A program made the translations under genes and the position numbers. The notes beneath the pieces are model-generated. The model made no database searches. It was not told where the DNA came from and saw nothing but the letters and a program-made list of their open reading frames with translations. From Lachnospiraceae bacterium (GTDB lineage Bacteria; Bacillota; Clostridia; Lachnospirales; Lachnospiraceae), in the NCBI GenBank assembly GCA_017557525.1, contig JAFYYN010000070.1, forward strand, positions 48,982-112,981: DNA of 64,000 nt, read 5' to 3'. Shown piece after piece: positions 1-7,662 of this stretch; within the stretch, counting starts at the first letter, position 1, and every line of letters begins with the position of its first letter.

Positions 1-681
1 CATAACCTGGATGATCCTGATTCCAAAACGAAATTCGATCATGAGCTCGCAAAAACAATTGCAAACATCGATGATCCATTTGCAAGGAAAAACCACATAA
101 AGGCAGCAGCCAAGAAATATGATATAGATGAAAATGACCTGAGGCGTGAGGTAAATGAGATAGGCCTTGCAATGAAGCTCCGTGAAAATAACGAAGTCGA
201 AAAAGAGAATCAGAAAAAGACCAGGGAAAGAAAGCCTGAAGTTGCTAAAAAGCAGGCAAATCATACACTGTTGACACTTCTTGCAGAAAGCAAGGAAGCA
301 TATCTGGCAGTAAAGGAAATACTAACAGCAGAGGATTTCTCTGAGCAATTAGAAAAAAAGGTATTTGACTGTATTATAAAGGATTACGAAAGAACCGGAC
401 AAGCAGTGGGTGCCAGAATTATTGAAAAATTTGAAGACGCAGGTGAGCGTGAAAAAGTGGCAGACATACTGATGACATCCGGGGATTTTGACGATATAAG
501 TGAGGACGAAAGGAGGAAGGCATTCGCTGATTATGTTTACAGCTTGAAAAAGGAAGCTTTGGAGCGTGAGATCGAGGAAGCGATGGCGCATAATGAAAAA
601 GACAGATTAAGAAATCTGCTCGAAGAAGAAAACAGTCTCGAAACTATCCGCAAAAAACTTTCAAGTGTAAAGCTGGCTTAA
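1..681 (+). CDS. dnaG: DNA primase, C-terminal part (cut by window start)
   Basis: The frame is open from base 1, so this is the 3' end of a longer gene; 226 residues are visible. DnaG makes the RNA primers for replication and binds the replicative helicase through its C-terminus. The visible part starts with the linker typical of DnaG, containing DPFARKNHIKAAAKKY at about residues 26-41. It continues into a charged, helical stretch (about 75-226) that fits the helicase-binding domain. The zinc-binding and TOPRIM domains lie off the window. It ends 3 nt before rpoD, the usual order of the macromolecular-synthesis operon. Recognition rests on the linker motif plus the rpoD neighbour. A start at the internal ATG at 172 is not needed, because the frame continues upstream. 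Confidence 0.93.
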   Translation, partial: HNLDDPDSKTKFDHELAKTIANIDDPFARKNHIKAAAKKYDIDENDLRREVNEIGLAMKLRENNEVEKENQKKTRERKPEVAKKQANHTLLTLLAESKEAYLAVKEILTAEDFSEQLEKKVFDCIIKDYERTGQAVGARIIEKFEDAGEREKVADILMTSGDFDDISEDERRKAFADYVYSLKKEALEREIEEAMAHNEKDRLRNLLEEENSLETIRKKLSSVKLA

Positions 682-684
682 GCG

Positions 685-1953
685 ATGCCAAAGAACATGG
701 AACAACAGGCACATCAGAGATTCCAGGAGAAGTTAAAAGAGCTCCTGGCTCTAGCCAAAAAGAAGAAAAATGTTCTGGAGTATCAGGAGGTAAACGACTT
801 TTTTGAGGGTATGGAACTGACGGAGGATCAGATCAACCATATCTACGATTACCTTGACAACAATGGTATTGATGTCTTGAGAGAGACTATTTCCGATGAG
901 GACGATCTGCTCGACAATATCGATCTCTTAACCGATGATGACGTTGAGGAGATTGATGTGGACAATATCGATCTTTCGGTACCTGAGGGCGTAAGCATTG
1001 AGGACCCTGTCAGAATGTATCTGAAAGAGATCGGTAAAGTTGAGCTCTTAAGTGCTGATGAGGAAATTAATTTAGCAAAGGTTATCGAGGAAGGCTTTGA
1101 GTACAAGCAGAAATGCCATGATATCGAAAAGAAGCTTCGTAAGCCTGAGAGCCCTGAGGTTAAGGAAGAACTCACTAAAAAGTTAGAGGCATTAAAGAAG
1201 GAAGGCAAGAAGAAGATTGATGCCGGTGAGGCTGCAAAGAAGCGTCTTGCCGAGGCTAACTTAAGACTTGTAGTTTCCATAGCAAAGAGGTATGTAGGAC
1301 GTGGTATGCAGTTCCTTGACCTTATCCAGGAAGGAAATCTTGGTCTTATCAAGGCTGTAGAGAAATTTGACTACAATAAGGGATATAAATTCAGTACCTA
1401 CGCAACATGGTGGATCAGACAGGCGATCACCAGAGCAATTGCCGATCAGGCCCGTACAATAAGGATCCCTGTGCATATGGTTGAGACCATCAACAGGCTT
1501 ATGCGTACCCAGAGGACCCTGCTCCAGGAGTTAGGGCGTGAACCAACCCAGGAAGAGGTTGCTAGGGAGATGAAGATGCCCATCGAGAGAGTGGCAGAGA
1601 TCCAGAAGATTTCCCAGGAGCCTGTATCACTCGAGACTCCTATCGGTGAGGAGGAGGACAGCCACTTAGGCGACTTTATCCAGGATGATAATGTTCCTAT
1701 GCCTGCAGATGCTGCAGCATATACTCTGTTAAAGGAACAGCTGCTCGATGTACTTGGTACTCTTACAGATCGTGAGCAGAGAGTGCTGAGACTCAGATTC
1801 GGTCTTGATGACGGAAGAGCAAGGACCCTTGAAGAGGTTGGTAAGGTCTTTGATGTTACCCGTGAGCGTATCAGACAGATTGAGGCTAAGGCTTTAAGAA
1901 AACTCAGACATCCGTCAAGGAGCAGGAAGCTGAGAGATTTCTTAGAGCAATAA
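685..1953 (+). CDS. rpoD: Primary RNA polymerase sigma factor (sigma-70/SigA)
   Basis: Housekeeping sigma factor of 422 residues, directing RNA polymerase to TTGACA/TATAAT promoters. A short region 1.1 (about 10-75) is followed by a very acidic linker. Region 1.2 begins at about 107 with [11 protein letters not shown]. Region 2 (about 191-261) holds [17 protein letters not shown] and the melting motif [18 protein letters not shown]. Region 3 follows, and region 4 (350-422) carries the helix-turn-helix [20 protein letters not shown]. It begins 3 nt after dnaG, so the two are co-transcribed and probably coupled. A second in-frame ATG at 697 is an alternative start; no strong ribosome site separates them. 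Promoters matching this factor's consensus are found throughout the window. Confidence 0.97.
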   Translation: MPKNMEQQAHQRFQEKLKELLALAKKKKNVLEYQEVNDFFEGMELTEDQINHIYDYLDNNGIDVLRETISDEDDLLDNIDLLTDDDVEEIDVDNIDLSVPEGVSIEDPVRMYLKEIGKVELLSADEEINLAKVIEEGFEYKQKCHDIEKKLRKPESPEVKEELTKKLEALKKEGKKKIDAGEAAKKRLAEANLRLVVSIAKRYVGRGMQFLDLIQEGNLGLIKAVEKFDYNKGYKFSTYATWWIRQAITRAIADQARTIRIPVHMVETINRLMRTQRTLLQELGREPTQEEVAREMKMPIERVAEIQKISQEPVSLETPIGEEEDSHLGDFIQDDNVPMPADAAAYTLLKEQLLDVLGTLTDREQRVLRLRFGLDDGRARTLEEVGKVFDVTRERIRQIEAKALRKLRHPSRSRKLRDFLEQ

Positions 1954-1969
1954 ACCCAATAGTATATTT

Positions 1970-2020
1970 CATCGGTGGCGCGACAGGCACGCCGCCGGTG
2001 TGTTGTAAGCAGGCCTGCTT
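1970..2020 (+). promoter_or_regulatory. Hairpin-pseudoknot leader element, copy A (before trmK)
   Basis: First of three similar elements (others at 38482 and 40271). CATCGGTGGC pairs with GCCGCCGGTG using two G-U pairs. The loop contains CAGGC, which can pair with GCCTG just downstream, inside AAGCAGGCCTGCTT. The distal strand ends about 10 nt before the trmK start codon, so folding could affect ribosome access. The element is not assigned to any known family. Confidence 0.5.
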
Positions 2021-2029
2021 AGGAACGGG

Positions 2030-2878
2030 ATGATACAAGAAACAATTGGACTAAGATATAGGATAAGTCTCTCGGAAAGACTGCTCATGTCAGCGAAAAT
2101 GGTCACAAAAGGCAGCCGTGTGGCGGATGTCGGCTGTGACCACGCACATACAGGTATATGGCTCATAAAGAATGATATTGCATCCAAGGTGATTGCAATG
2201 GATGTAAGAAAAGGGCCTTTGGAAAAGGCACGTGAGAACATAAAGCTGTATGGGCTTGATGGCATTATCGAGACCAGACTTTCTGACGGACTTGAAAAAC
2301 TGTCAGTGGGTGAAGCTGATTCCATAGTAATAGCCGGAATGGGCGGTACTCTCACAGTAGAGATTTTAAAAAACGGAATAGATAAGGCAGCGGCTGCAAG
2401 AGAATTAATCCTGCAGCCGCAGTCAGATATAGGGATGGTAAGACGTTTCTTAGGGGAAAACGGCTTTGTTATCACTCAGGAAAAGATGTGCAAAGAGGAT
2501 GGAAAGTTTTATAATTCCATGAGAGCTGTAAATGTGGTAAATATCGGAAGGGTGACAACTGAGCATTTTTTCAATACGATGAAATCCCAAGAATATTCCG
2601 GGAGGATAACGGTAACAGATCAAGAACTTCCTGAGAATACAGAGCCTGAGACAAATCATAAAAACCCGGAATTCCTTCAGGCAATATACGATGAGTTTGG
2701 AGAAATTCTTTTGAAATCCCAAAACCCTGTATTAAAGGAACTACTTCTGATTTTACAGCGAAAGAATGAAAGAAATCTCAAAAGCATTGAAGCTTCCGAA
2801 AATGAAGCAGCAATGCTAAGAAAATCCGAGTTGGAAAAAGAAAAGAATATAATTGAAGAAGCCCTAGGGTATTATTGA
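2030..2878 (+). CDS. trmK: tRNA (adenine(22)-N1)-methyltransferase TrmK
   Basis: SAM-dependent enzyme that methylates A22 in the D-arm of some tRNAs. The 282-residue product has the SAM-binding motif VADVGCDHAHTG at 31-42 and AIDMDVR-type motif II (VIAMDVRKGPLEKA). The family-specific AGMGGTLTVEIL lies near 92-103. The C-terminal part (about 220-282) is charged and predicted coiled coil, as in TrmK relatives. Following rpoD is the common Firmicutes order. The start at 2030 has AGGA five bases upstream; ATG 2087 is possible, but it would remove the conserved ISLSERLL lead-in. The leader holds a structured repeat element shared with two exopolysaccharide genes. Confidence 0.9.
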   Translation: MIQETIGLRYRISLSERLLMSAKMVTKGSRVADVGCDHAHTGIWLIKNDIASKVIAMDVRKGPLEKARENIKLYGLDGIIETRLSDGLEKLSVGEADSIVIAGMGGTLTVEILKNGIDKAAAARELILQPQSDIGMVRRFLGENGFVITQEKMCKEDGKFYNSMRAVNVVNIGRVTTEHFFNTMKSQEYSGRITVTDQELPENTEPETNHKNPEFLQAIYDEFGEILLKSQNPVLKELLLILQRKNERNLKSIEASENEAAMLRKSELEKEKNIIEEALGYY

Positions 2879-2900
2879 TTTTGTATTATGACATATTTTT

Positions 2901-2956
2901 AAGCCTTCCCCTCAAGGGGAAGGTGGCCGACCAAAGGGAGGCCGGATGAGGTGTAG
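2901..2956 (+). repeat. Dispersed GGCTTCCCC...GATGAGGTG repeat
   Basis: A short palindrome (CTTCCCCTCAAGGGGAAG) is followed by a second inverted pair (GGCCGACC...GAGGCC) and ends in GGATGAGGTG. Other full, partial or related copies lie at 10843, 26431, 27431, 31701, 34101, 45840, 47464 and 49131-49244. It looks like a MITE-like intergenic repeat of the host genome. Confidence 0.7.
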
Positions 2957-2993
2957 TGGCTTAGAAAAAAGGTAAGTAAGAAGGGAGAAGAAA

Positions 2994-4655
2994 ATGGGGA
3001 ACTGTAAGGTTACTGTAAATGGGGTTACGGTAGAATACGAAAAAGGATCCAAGTACCTCGAAATTGCAGAGGATTATAAGGATAAGGTAGAAGGAGATAT
3101 AATCCTCGTATTTGCTGACGGAAAATTAAAGGAGCTTGGGAAAAAATTAGAAGAGGACTGCACAGTAAGCTTTGTAACAACAAAGGATACAATAGGCTCC
3201 GAAACCTATGCGAGAGGCCTTATCCTGTTAATGCTTAAGGCTTTTGATAATGTACTCGGAGAGACAACTCCTAAAAAGATTACCGTAGAGCACACATTGG
3301 GCAGGGCAATATACTGTGATTATACAGGTGATAAGCCCTTAAGTGCCGACCTTTTATCAAAGGTTAAGGCAGAGATGAGAGCTCTGGTTGAGGCAAATCT
3401 TACGATCGAAAAGAAAACAGATTCCACCTCAAAGGTAGCTAAGATGTTTAGTGATCTTGGCATGACCGATAAGGAAAAGCTTTTCAAATACAGGAGCGCA
3501 TCTTCGACAAATTATTACGAGCTTGATGGATATAAGGATTATTTCTACGGATTTATGCCTGCTTCAACAGGGATACTCAAGTATTTCGATATAGCTCCAT
3601 ACCAGGACGGATTCCTGATCCTAACTCCTGACCCGTCAGATCCTTACAAGGTTTGTGAACCTGATGACCGTCCTTTACTTTTCAGGACACAGCATGAGGC
3701 TAATGAATGGGGCAAGATCATGGGCCTTGAGTGTGTAGGCGATCTAAATGAGCAGATTTGTAACGGAAACTTAGAGGATATGCTGCTTGTGCAGGAAGCT
3801 CTGCAAGAAAAGAGGATCGGTGATATTGCCGAGCAGATTAAGCAGAAGGGCGATGTGAAATTTGTTATGATCGCCGGTCCGTCATCTTCGGGAAAGACCA
3901 CATTTTCACACAGACTTTCTGTACAGCTTCGTACATTGGGCTTTAAGCCCCATCCGGTGGCACTTGATAATTACTTTAAGAATCGTGAGGATACTCCCAA
4001 GGATGAAAAGGGTAATTACGACTTTGAATGTTTAGGTGCTATGGATGTTGAAGGTTTCAACAAGGACATGCTTGCCCTGTTAAACGGTGAAACGGTTCAG
4101 ATGCCAACCTTTAATTTCAAAACCGGAAAACGTGAGTACAAGGGTAATACCCTGAAACTTGAAAAGGGCGATATCCTTGTGCTTGAAGGTATCCACTGCC
4201 TGAATGATGCTCTTTCATATTCTCTTCCGAGGGAAAGTAAATTTAAGATATATATCAGCGCTCTGACACAGCTTAATATTGATGAGCATAACAGGATCCC
4301 TACTACTACGACCAGACTTATCAGGCGTATTGTCAGGGATGCGAGAACCAGAGGGACCTCAGCCAAGGGAACAATCGCTATGTGGTATTCGGTTCGCCGA
4401 GGGGAAGAGGAGAATATTTTCCCGTTCCAGGAGCAGGCTGACTGTATGTTCAATTCTGCGCTCGTTTATGAGCTGGCAGTCTTAAAGCAGTATGTTGAGC
4501 CGCTGCTTTTCGGTATCAAGGAGGATGAGCCTGAGTATCAGGAGGCTAATAAATTGCTGAAATTCCTGAAGTATTTCCTGGGAATTTCGAGTGAGGGGAT
4601 ACCGCATAATTCGATCGTTCGCGAATTCGTAGGTGGAAGTGTGTTCCCGGTGTAA
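2994..4655 (+). CDS. TGS/threonyl-tRNA-synthetase-like N-terminus fused to nucleoside (uridine-type) kinase
   Basis: Predicted cytosolic kinase of 553 residues. Residues 1-60 resemble a TGS domain and about 65-230 an aminoacyl-tRNA-synthetase editing-like (SAD) region. From about 285 a uridine kinase/phosphoribulokinase P-loop domain begins, with Walker A GPSSSGKTTFSHRL at 295-308. It includes LVLEGIHCLND and a basic stretch (RLIRRIVRDARTRG) typical of the family. This three-part fusion is common in Clostridia, where it is annotated as nucleoside kinase; the exact substrate is not evident here. The gene follows a dispersed repeat and has AAGAAGGGAGAAGAAA upstream of its ATG. A multi-branched foldback element follows it, then rnpB. 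Confidence 0.88.
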   Translation: MGNCKVTVNGVTVEYEKGSKYLEIAEDYKDKVEGDIILVFADGKLKELGKKLEEDCTVSFVTTKDTIGSETYARGLILLMLKAFDNVLGETTPKKITVEHTLGRAIYCDYTGDKPLSADLLSKVKAEMRALVEANLTIEKKTDSTSKVAKMFSDLGMTDKEKLFKYRSASSTNYYELDGYKDYFYGFMPASTGILKYFDIAPYQDGFLILTPDPSDPYKVCEPDDRPLLFRTQHEANEWGKIMGLECVGDLNEQICNGNLEDMLLVQEALQEKRIGDIAEQIKQKGDVKFVMIAGPSSSGKTTFSHRLSVQLRTLGFKPHPVALDNYFKNREDTPKDEKGNYDFECLGAMDVEGFNKDMLALLNGETVQMPTFNFKTGKREYKGNTLKLEKGDILVLEGIHCLNDALSYSLPRESKFKIYISALTQLNIDEHNRIPTTTTRLIRRIVRDARTRGTSAKGTIAMWYSVRRGEEENIFPFQEQADCMFNSALVYELAVLKQYVEPLLFGIKEDEPEYQEANKLLKFLKYFLGISSEGIPHNSIVREFVGGSVFPV

Positions 4656-4673
4656 ATAGTTACTCTTCAGTCA

Positions 4674-4900
4674 GACCGCCAACATAGTCTGAAACCCGCA
4701 ATCGTTCGTATTGATATGCCAAGTACTCTTATCCCCAACATTTCTGCGGACGCTTGCAATCAGGTGTCCGCCTGATGCCGGACACCTTTAGGCTGCGCTC
4801 AAAAAACGATTTGGAAAATCGTTTTTTGCCTTGCAATGTTGTGTTTACGAGTACGGCATATCTAATACTCACTATAGGGTTTCATCCTATATCGGTGGTC
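4674..4900. repeat. Long multi-branched foldback element, copy H1
   Basis: About 227 nt that fold end to end: GACCGCC...GGTGGTC outermost, then TGAAACCC with GGGTTTCA. Further in are GATATGCCAAGTACTC with GAGTACGGCATATC, GGTGTCCG with CGGACACC, and AAAAAACGATTT with AAATCGTTTTTT. A diverged copy with the same architecture lies at 13341-13583. Many paired positions differ between the copies while pairing is kept. It could be a structured RNA or a palindromic repeat; the transcribed strand is not clear. Confidence 0.65.
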
Positions 4901-4942
4901 CGACTTTTATGATAACATCGGGAATTTTTATATTAAGTTCAT

Positions 4943-5297
4943 ACAGCAGCACGGATGGTCGCGGCGAAAAGCTGAGGAAAGTCCGGGCTTCATAGGGCAG
5001 GATGCCGGATAACGTCCGGTGGAGGTGACTCCCAGGAAAGTGCAACAGAAAATAGACCGCCCAACTTTGTTGGGTAAGGGTGGAATGGCGGTGTAAGAGA
5101 CCACCGGTCTTCCGGTAACGGAAGGCGCTGTGCAAACCCCATCTGAAGCAAGACCAAACAGAGGGCTATACGGTTGCCCGCCGTGCTCTCGGGTAGGTTG
5201 CGTTCCGGGCCGGTAACGGTCCGGAGGAGCTGTCCGGTAACGGGCAGTCAAGATAGATGACCATCTATTACATAACCCGGCTTATAGTGCTGCTGTT
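4943..5297 (+). ncRNA. rnpB: RNase P RNA (bacterial type A-like)
   Basis: Catalytic RNA of RNase P, which matures tRNA 5' ends. The conserved GAGGAAAGTCCGGGCT lies at about 4974-4989. The 3' consensus region AAGATAGATGACC...ACATAACCCGGCTTATA ends the gene. Helix P1 is visible as ACAGCAGCAC (4943-4952) pairing with GTGCTGCTGT (5287-5296), which sets the ends. Two open frames on the opposite strand here are by-products of RNA structure. No strong U-tract terminator follows P1 beyond GTTGTTTTTG. Confidence 0.95.
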
Positions 5298-5422
5298 GTT
5301 TTTGTATACTTTGTAAGAAATTAAAGAGTTGGTCTAAATTGCCTACACAGGATAAAATTTTTAAACGTGGGTTATAGAACTATGCAGGCGCGTTAATTAC
5401 AACCTCAAGCAGGAGACACATT

Positions 5423-6412
5423 ATGGGGTTCAGCGGAGTATTTAAAGCAAGAAAAATAGACGGAACCGAATATTTCCGGGCTTCAATCACTTATAAGGAA
5501 AAACATATCAGCCTCGGCAGCTTTTCAAGTGAAAAAGCGGCAGGGGCTGCTTATAGTTTTGCCCGAAAATATCTTGATGGGGACAATGAATATCTGCCGG
5601 AGGAGTATGAGAAAGTAATTTGCCGTGACAAAATCTCAAAAATAGATCTTAAAGAGTCCACAGACAGACTCACATTTGATAAATGGATCATGCTCCTTAA
5701 CCTGAAAAAAACTGGGTTGTACTGTAAAAATCCCATATATCTGTACGGAAAATACTTCGTTTATTATCTGGACCGGACCACAGAACTCAAATTTGACGTA
5801 GATCAGTTGTTTTTTTTCAGAAATCATCGCCTGCAGAAACGTGGTGGACACATTTTTTACAGTGATTATGGGATGCAAAGCGGACTGCTTAGCAGGTTTG
5901 GGGTGAAAAATTTTGCAGTTTTAGGCAGGGATTATGTTTTTAAAAACGGAGATGTGTATGATTTTAGATTCGGAAACCTCGAAATAATTAACAGATTTAA
6001 TGGTGTAAGCCTTGAAATTGTCCAGGGAAGAAAAAAATATTTTGTAAAGATCCATTTCAGAAGTGACTTGAAAGTTGGATATTTTGATGACGAAATTACA
6101 GCGGCCATAGCATATAATAAAGCGGCAGACAGTCTTGAAGAGGCAGTAAGAAGCAGAAAAAACAGTTTAAACGGCAACGCCAAGTCTACAAGCGTAGAAT
6201 GCAAGATGTTGAGTTTGGGGGAGAAAAGGACAACAATTTCTGCTAAAACGCCACTTGCGAAAAGATGGGCAATAGACTACAAAAGTAGAAAATATTATTA
6301 CAGAAAATGGAAAAGGAATTACGTAGAAGGACTGTCAAAAAAAGACTACATTCGCATATATGAACGGGTTGAGATGCCGGACAGTTTTAGGCGGTTTTTG
6401 GAAAAGATGTAA
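5423..6412 (+). CDS. Protein with two AP2-like DNA-binding domains and a degenerate HNH-like core
   Basis: A 329-residue basic protein. Residues about 3-50 (GVFKARKIDG...ISLGSFSSEKAAGAAY) match the AP2 pattern: three strands, the LGSF turn, then an AAxAY helix. A second AP2-like unit lies near 198-240 (KKYFVKIHFRS...VGYFDDEITAAIAYNKAA). The region between (about 105-195) resembles the HNH part of AP2/HNH homing endonucleases, but VFKNGDVYDFRFGNLEII lacks the catalytic His-His-Asn set. It may therefore bind DNA without cutting. The gene stands alone between rnpB and a cell-wall hydrolase with its own ribosome site (GCAGGAGA). Whether it is a regulator or a decayed mobile-endonuclease relative cannot be told from sequence. 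Confidence 0.7.
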   Translation: MGFSGVFKARKIDGTEYFRASITYKEKHISLGSFSSEKAAGAAYSFARKYLDGDNEYLPEEYEKVICRDKISKIDLKESTDRLTFDKWIMLLNLKKTGLYCKNPIYLYGKYFVYYLDRTTELKFDVDQLFFFRNHRLQKRGGHIFYSDYGMQSGLLSRFGVKNFAVLGRDYVFKNGDVYDFRFGNLEIINRFNGVSLEIVQGRKKYFVKIHFRSDLKVGYFDDEITAAIAYNKAADSLEEAVRSRKNSLNGNAKSTSVECKMLSLGEKRTTISAKTPLAKRWAIDYKSRKYYYRKWKRNYVEGLSKKDYIRIYERVEMPDSFRRFLEKM

Positions 6413-6430
6413 TATTTTTGTAAAAAATGC

Positions 6431-6459
6431 TTGCAAAATTGTAAAAATGGTAGTATACT
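6431..6459 (+). promoter_or_regulatory. Sigma-A-type promoter for the SleB-like gene
   Basis: TTGCAA at 6431-6436 and TATACT at 6454-6459 are separated by 17 nt. The start codon lies at 6508. Confidence 0.7.
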
Positions 6460-6507
6460 TTGTACTCGACACCGAAAAAATATCACAAATTTTTAGGGGA
6501 AAGTACA

Positions 6508-7440
6508 ATGAAAATTTTTACAAAAAAATTACAGAAGGTTGTTTGCTTCGGTTTAAGTCTTGGAGTTATGGCAGGACTGCTGGCTGTTCCGGGGTACAGG
6601 GTTCATGCAGATGAAACTTCTGAAATTTCAAATGAAAATGAAGTTGTTTACACAGAAAACGAAATTAATACTGAAGATACTGAGATAACAGAAAATACTG
6701 AAAGCGGCCTGATAGTTGTTACAGAAGCGGCAACTGCTGCTGAGGAAGCAAGTGAAGTTACCGAAAACTTTTTCATCAGCATGTCAAACGATGCGCTGAC
6801 ATTTAAGAGCGAGAGTGTAAAAAGGTCACTGGAGGAAAAGCTTAAGGGCGTTACCGGTACACTTTACAGCGGTGTTACACGTATCACATTAAGCGACTGT
6901 GGCAAGAGAGTAGTTGGTTTTATCGGTGCTTTTTCAGATGGATATAAGGAATTTGAAAAGGTTCAGGCTAAAAAACTGTCAGCCCAGAGATCCGAAAGCC
7001 TGGTTTCTGACCGTAAGACCTCCGATGAACTTCCCTATAAGCATAATCCTGATATGGTAAAGGATGTTACAAACAAGGAATATGATATCCTTTGCAGGAT
7101 AGTTGAAGCTGAAGCAGGCGATCAGGATGTTTATGGCAGGATCCTTGTTGCAAACGTAGTCCTTAACCGTGTGAATTATACAAAGGAATTTGCAAACGAT
7201 ATCGAGGGAGTTGTTTTTGAGAAAGGACAGTTCTCACCTATTTCAAACGGTGCTTATTACCGCGTGGAAGTTGATGATATTACCAGAGAGGCCGTTACCA
7301 GAGCTCTTGAGGGTGAGGATTACTCAGCAGGTGCCCTGTATTTCATCCAGAGGTCAAGCGCTTCCAAGTCAGGCTCTGCATGGTTCGATACCTTAACATT
7401 CCTTTTCAAATACGGATGTCATGAATTTTATGTAGAATAA
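6508..7440 (+). CDS. Secreted cell-wall hydrolase, SleB/Hydrolase_2 family
   Basis: A 310-residue exported protein. Residues 1-33 form a Sec signal peptide (KK, hydrophobic core, then VHA-DE cleavage). An acidic Glu/Thr-rich linker runs to about 90. The C-terminal 115 residues form a cell-wall hydrolase domain with EYDILCRIVEAEAGDQDVYG, VANVVLNRV, FSPISNG and the ending ALYFIQ...FYVE. This is the SleB-type fold that cleaves peptidoglycan glycan strands; here it probably serves vegetative wall turnover rather than spore germination, which is an inference. The ATG at 6508 is chosen because AGGGGAAAG precedes it and the signal peptide begins there. Transcription should start from the promoter at 6431. 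No co-transcribed partner is apparent. Confidence 0.88.
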   Translation: MKIFTKKLQKVVCFGLSLGVMAGLLAVPGYRVHADETSEISNENEVVYTENEINTEDTEITENTESGLIVVTEAATAAEEASEVTENFFISMSNDALTFKSESVKRSLEEKLKGVTGTLYSGVTRITLSDCGKRVVGFIGAFSDGYKEFEKVQAKKLSAQRSESLVSDRKTSDELPYKHNPDMVKDVTNKEYDILCRIVEAEAGDQDVYGRILVANVVLNRVNYTKEFANDIEGVVFEKGQFSPISNGAYYRVEVDDITREAVTRALEGEDYSAGALYFIQRSSASKSGSAWFDTLTFLFKYGCHEFYVE

Positions 7441-7550
7441 AAAATTTTACTTTTCTTTTTGAAAGAAATGTGTATAATAGATATGATGTGGATTTTGCAC
7501 ATTAATCTGTTATACACTTTTTTATATGCATAAGATTTAGAAGGAATCAT

Positions 7551-7655
7551 ATGCAGTCAGTCTGCGGTAAAGTTTGACCCTTCGGGGCACACGTAGTTTG
7601 CCGCAGTCCCATCAAAGAAAACCCGGAGTGAAAATGCGGGTTTTCTACAATAAGG
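7551..7655 (+). promoter_or_regulatory. Structured leader element, copy L1 (before GT-C-like gene)
   Basis: Homologous to the leader at 33017. TCTGCGG pairs with CCGCAG around a conserved block, GTTTGACCC, UUCG-type loop, GGGGCACACGTAG. A second hairpin (GAAAACCCG with CGGGTTTTC) ends at CTACAATAAGGAG, which is the ribosome site of the GTG start at 7663. A TATAAT hexamer at 7473 may be the promoter -10. It may be an unassigned riboswitch-like or protein-binding leader. Confidence 0.55.
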
Positions 7656-7662
7656 AGTAGTT

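Noticed and set aside
849-1352. Long minus-strand open frame inside rpoD
   Set aside because: It is Ser/Leu-rich with no family features, and the plus strand encodes a fully conserved sigma factor.
4928-5251. Minus-strand open frames across the RNase P RNA
   Set aside because: The plus strand carries the conserved rnpB core and P1 closing helix; the frames are by-products of GC-rich RNA.
7551-7655. Naming leader L1/L2 as a c-di-GMP, SAM, THF or preQ1 riboswitch
   Set aside because: None of the conserved blocks of those families as I know them is present, so no family name is given.
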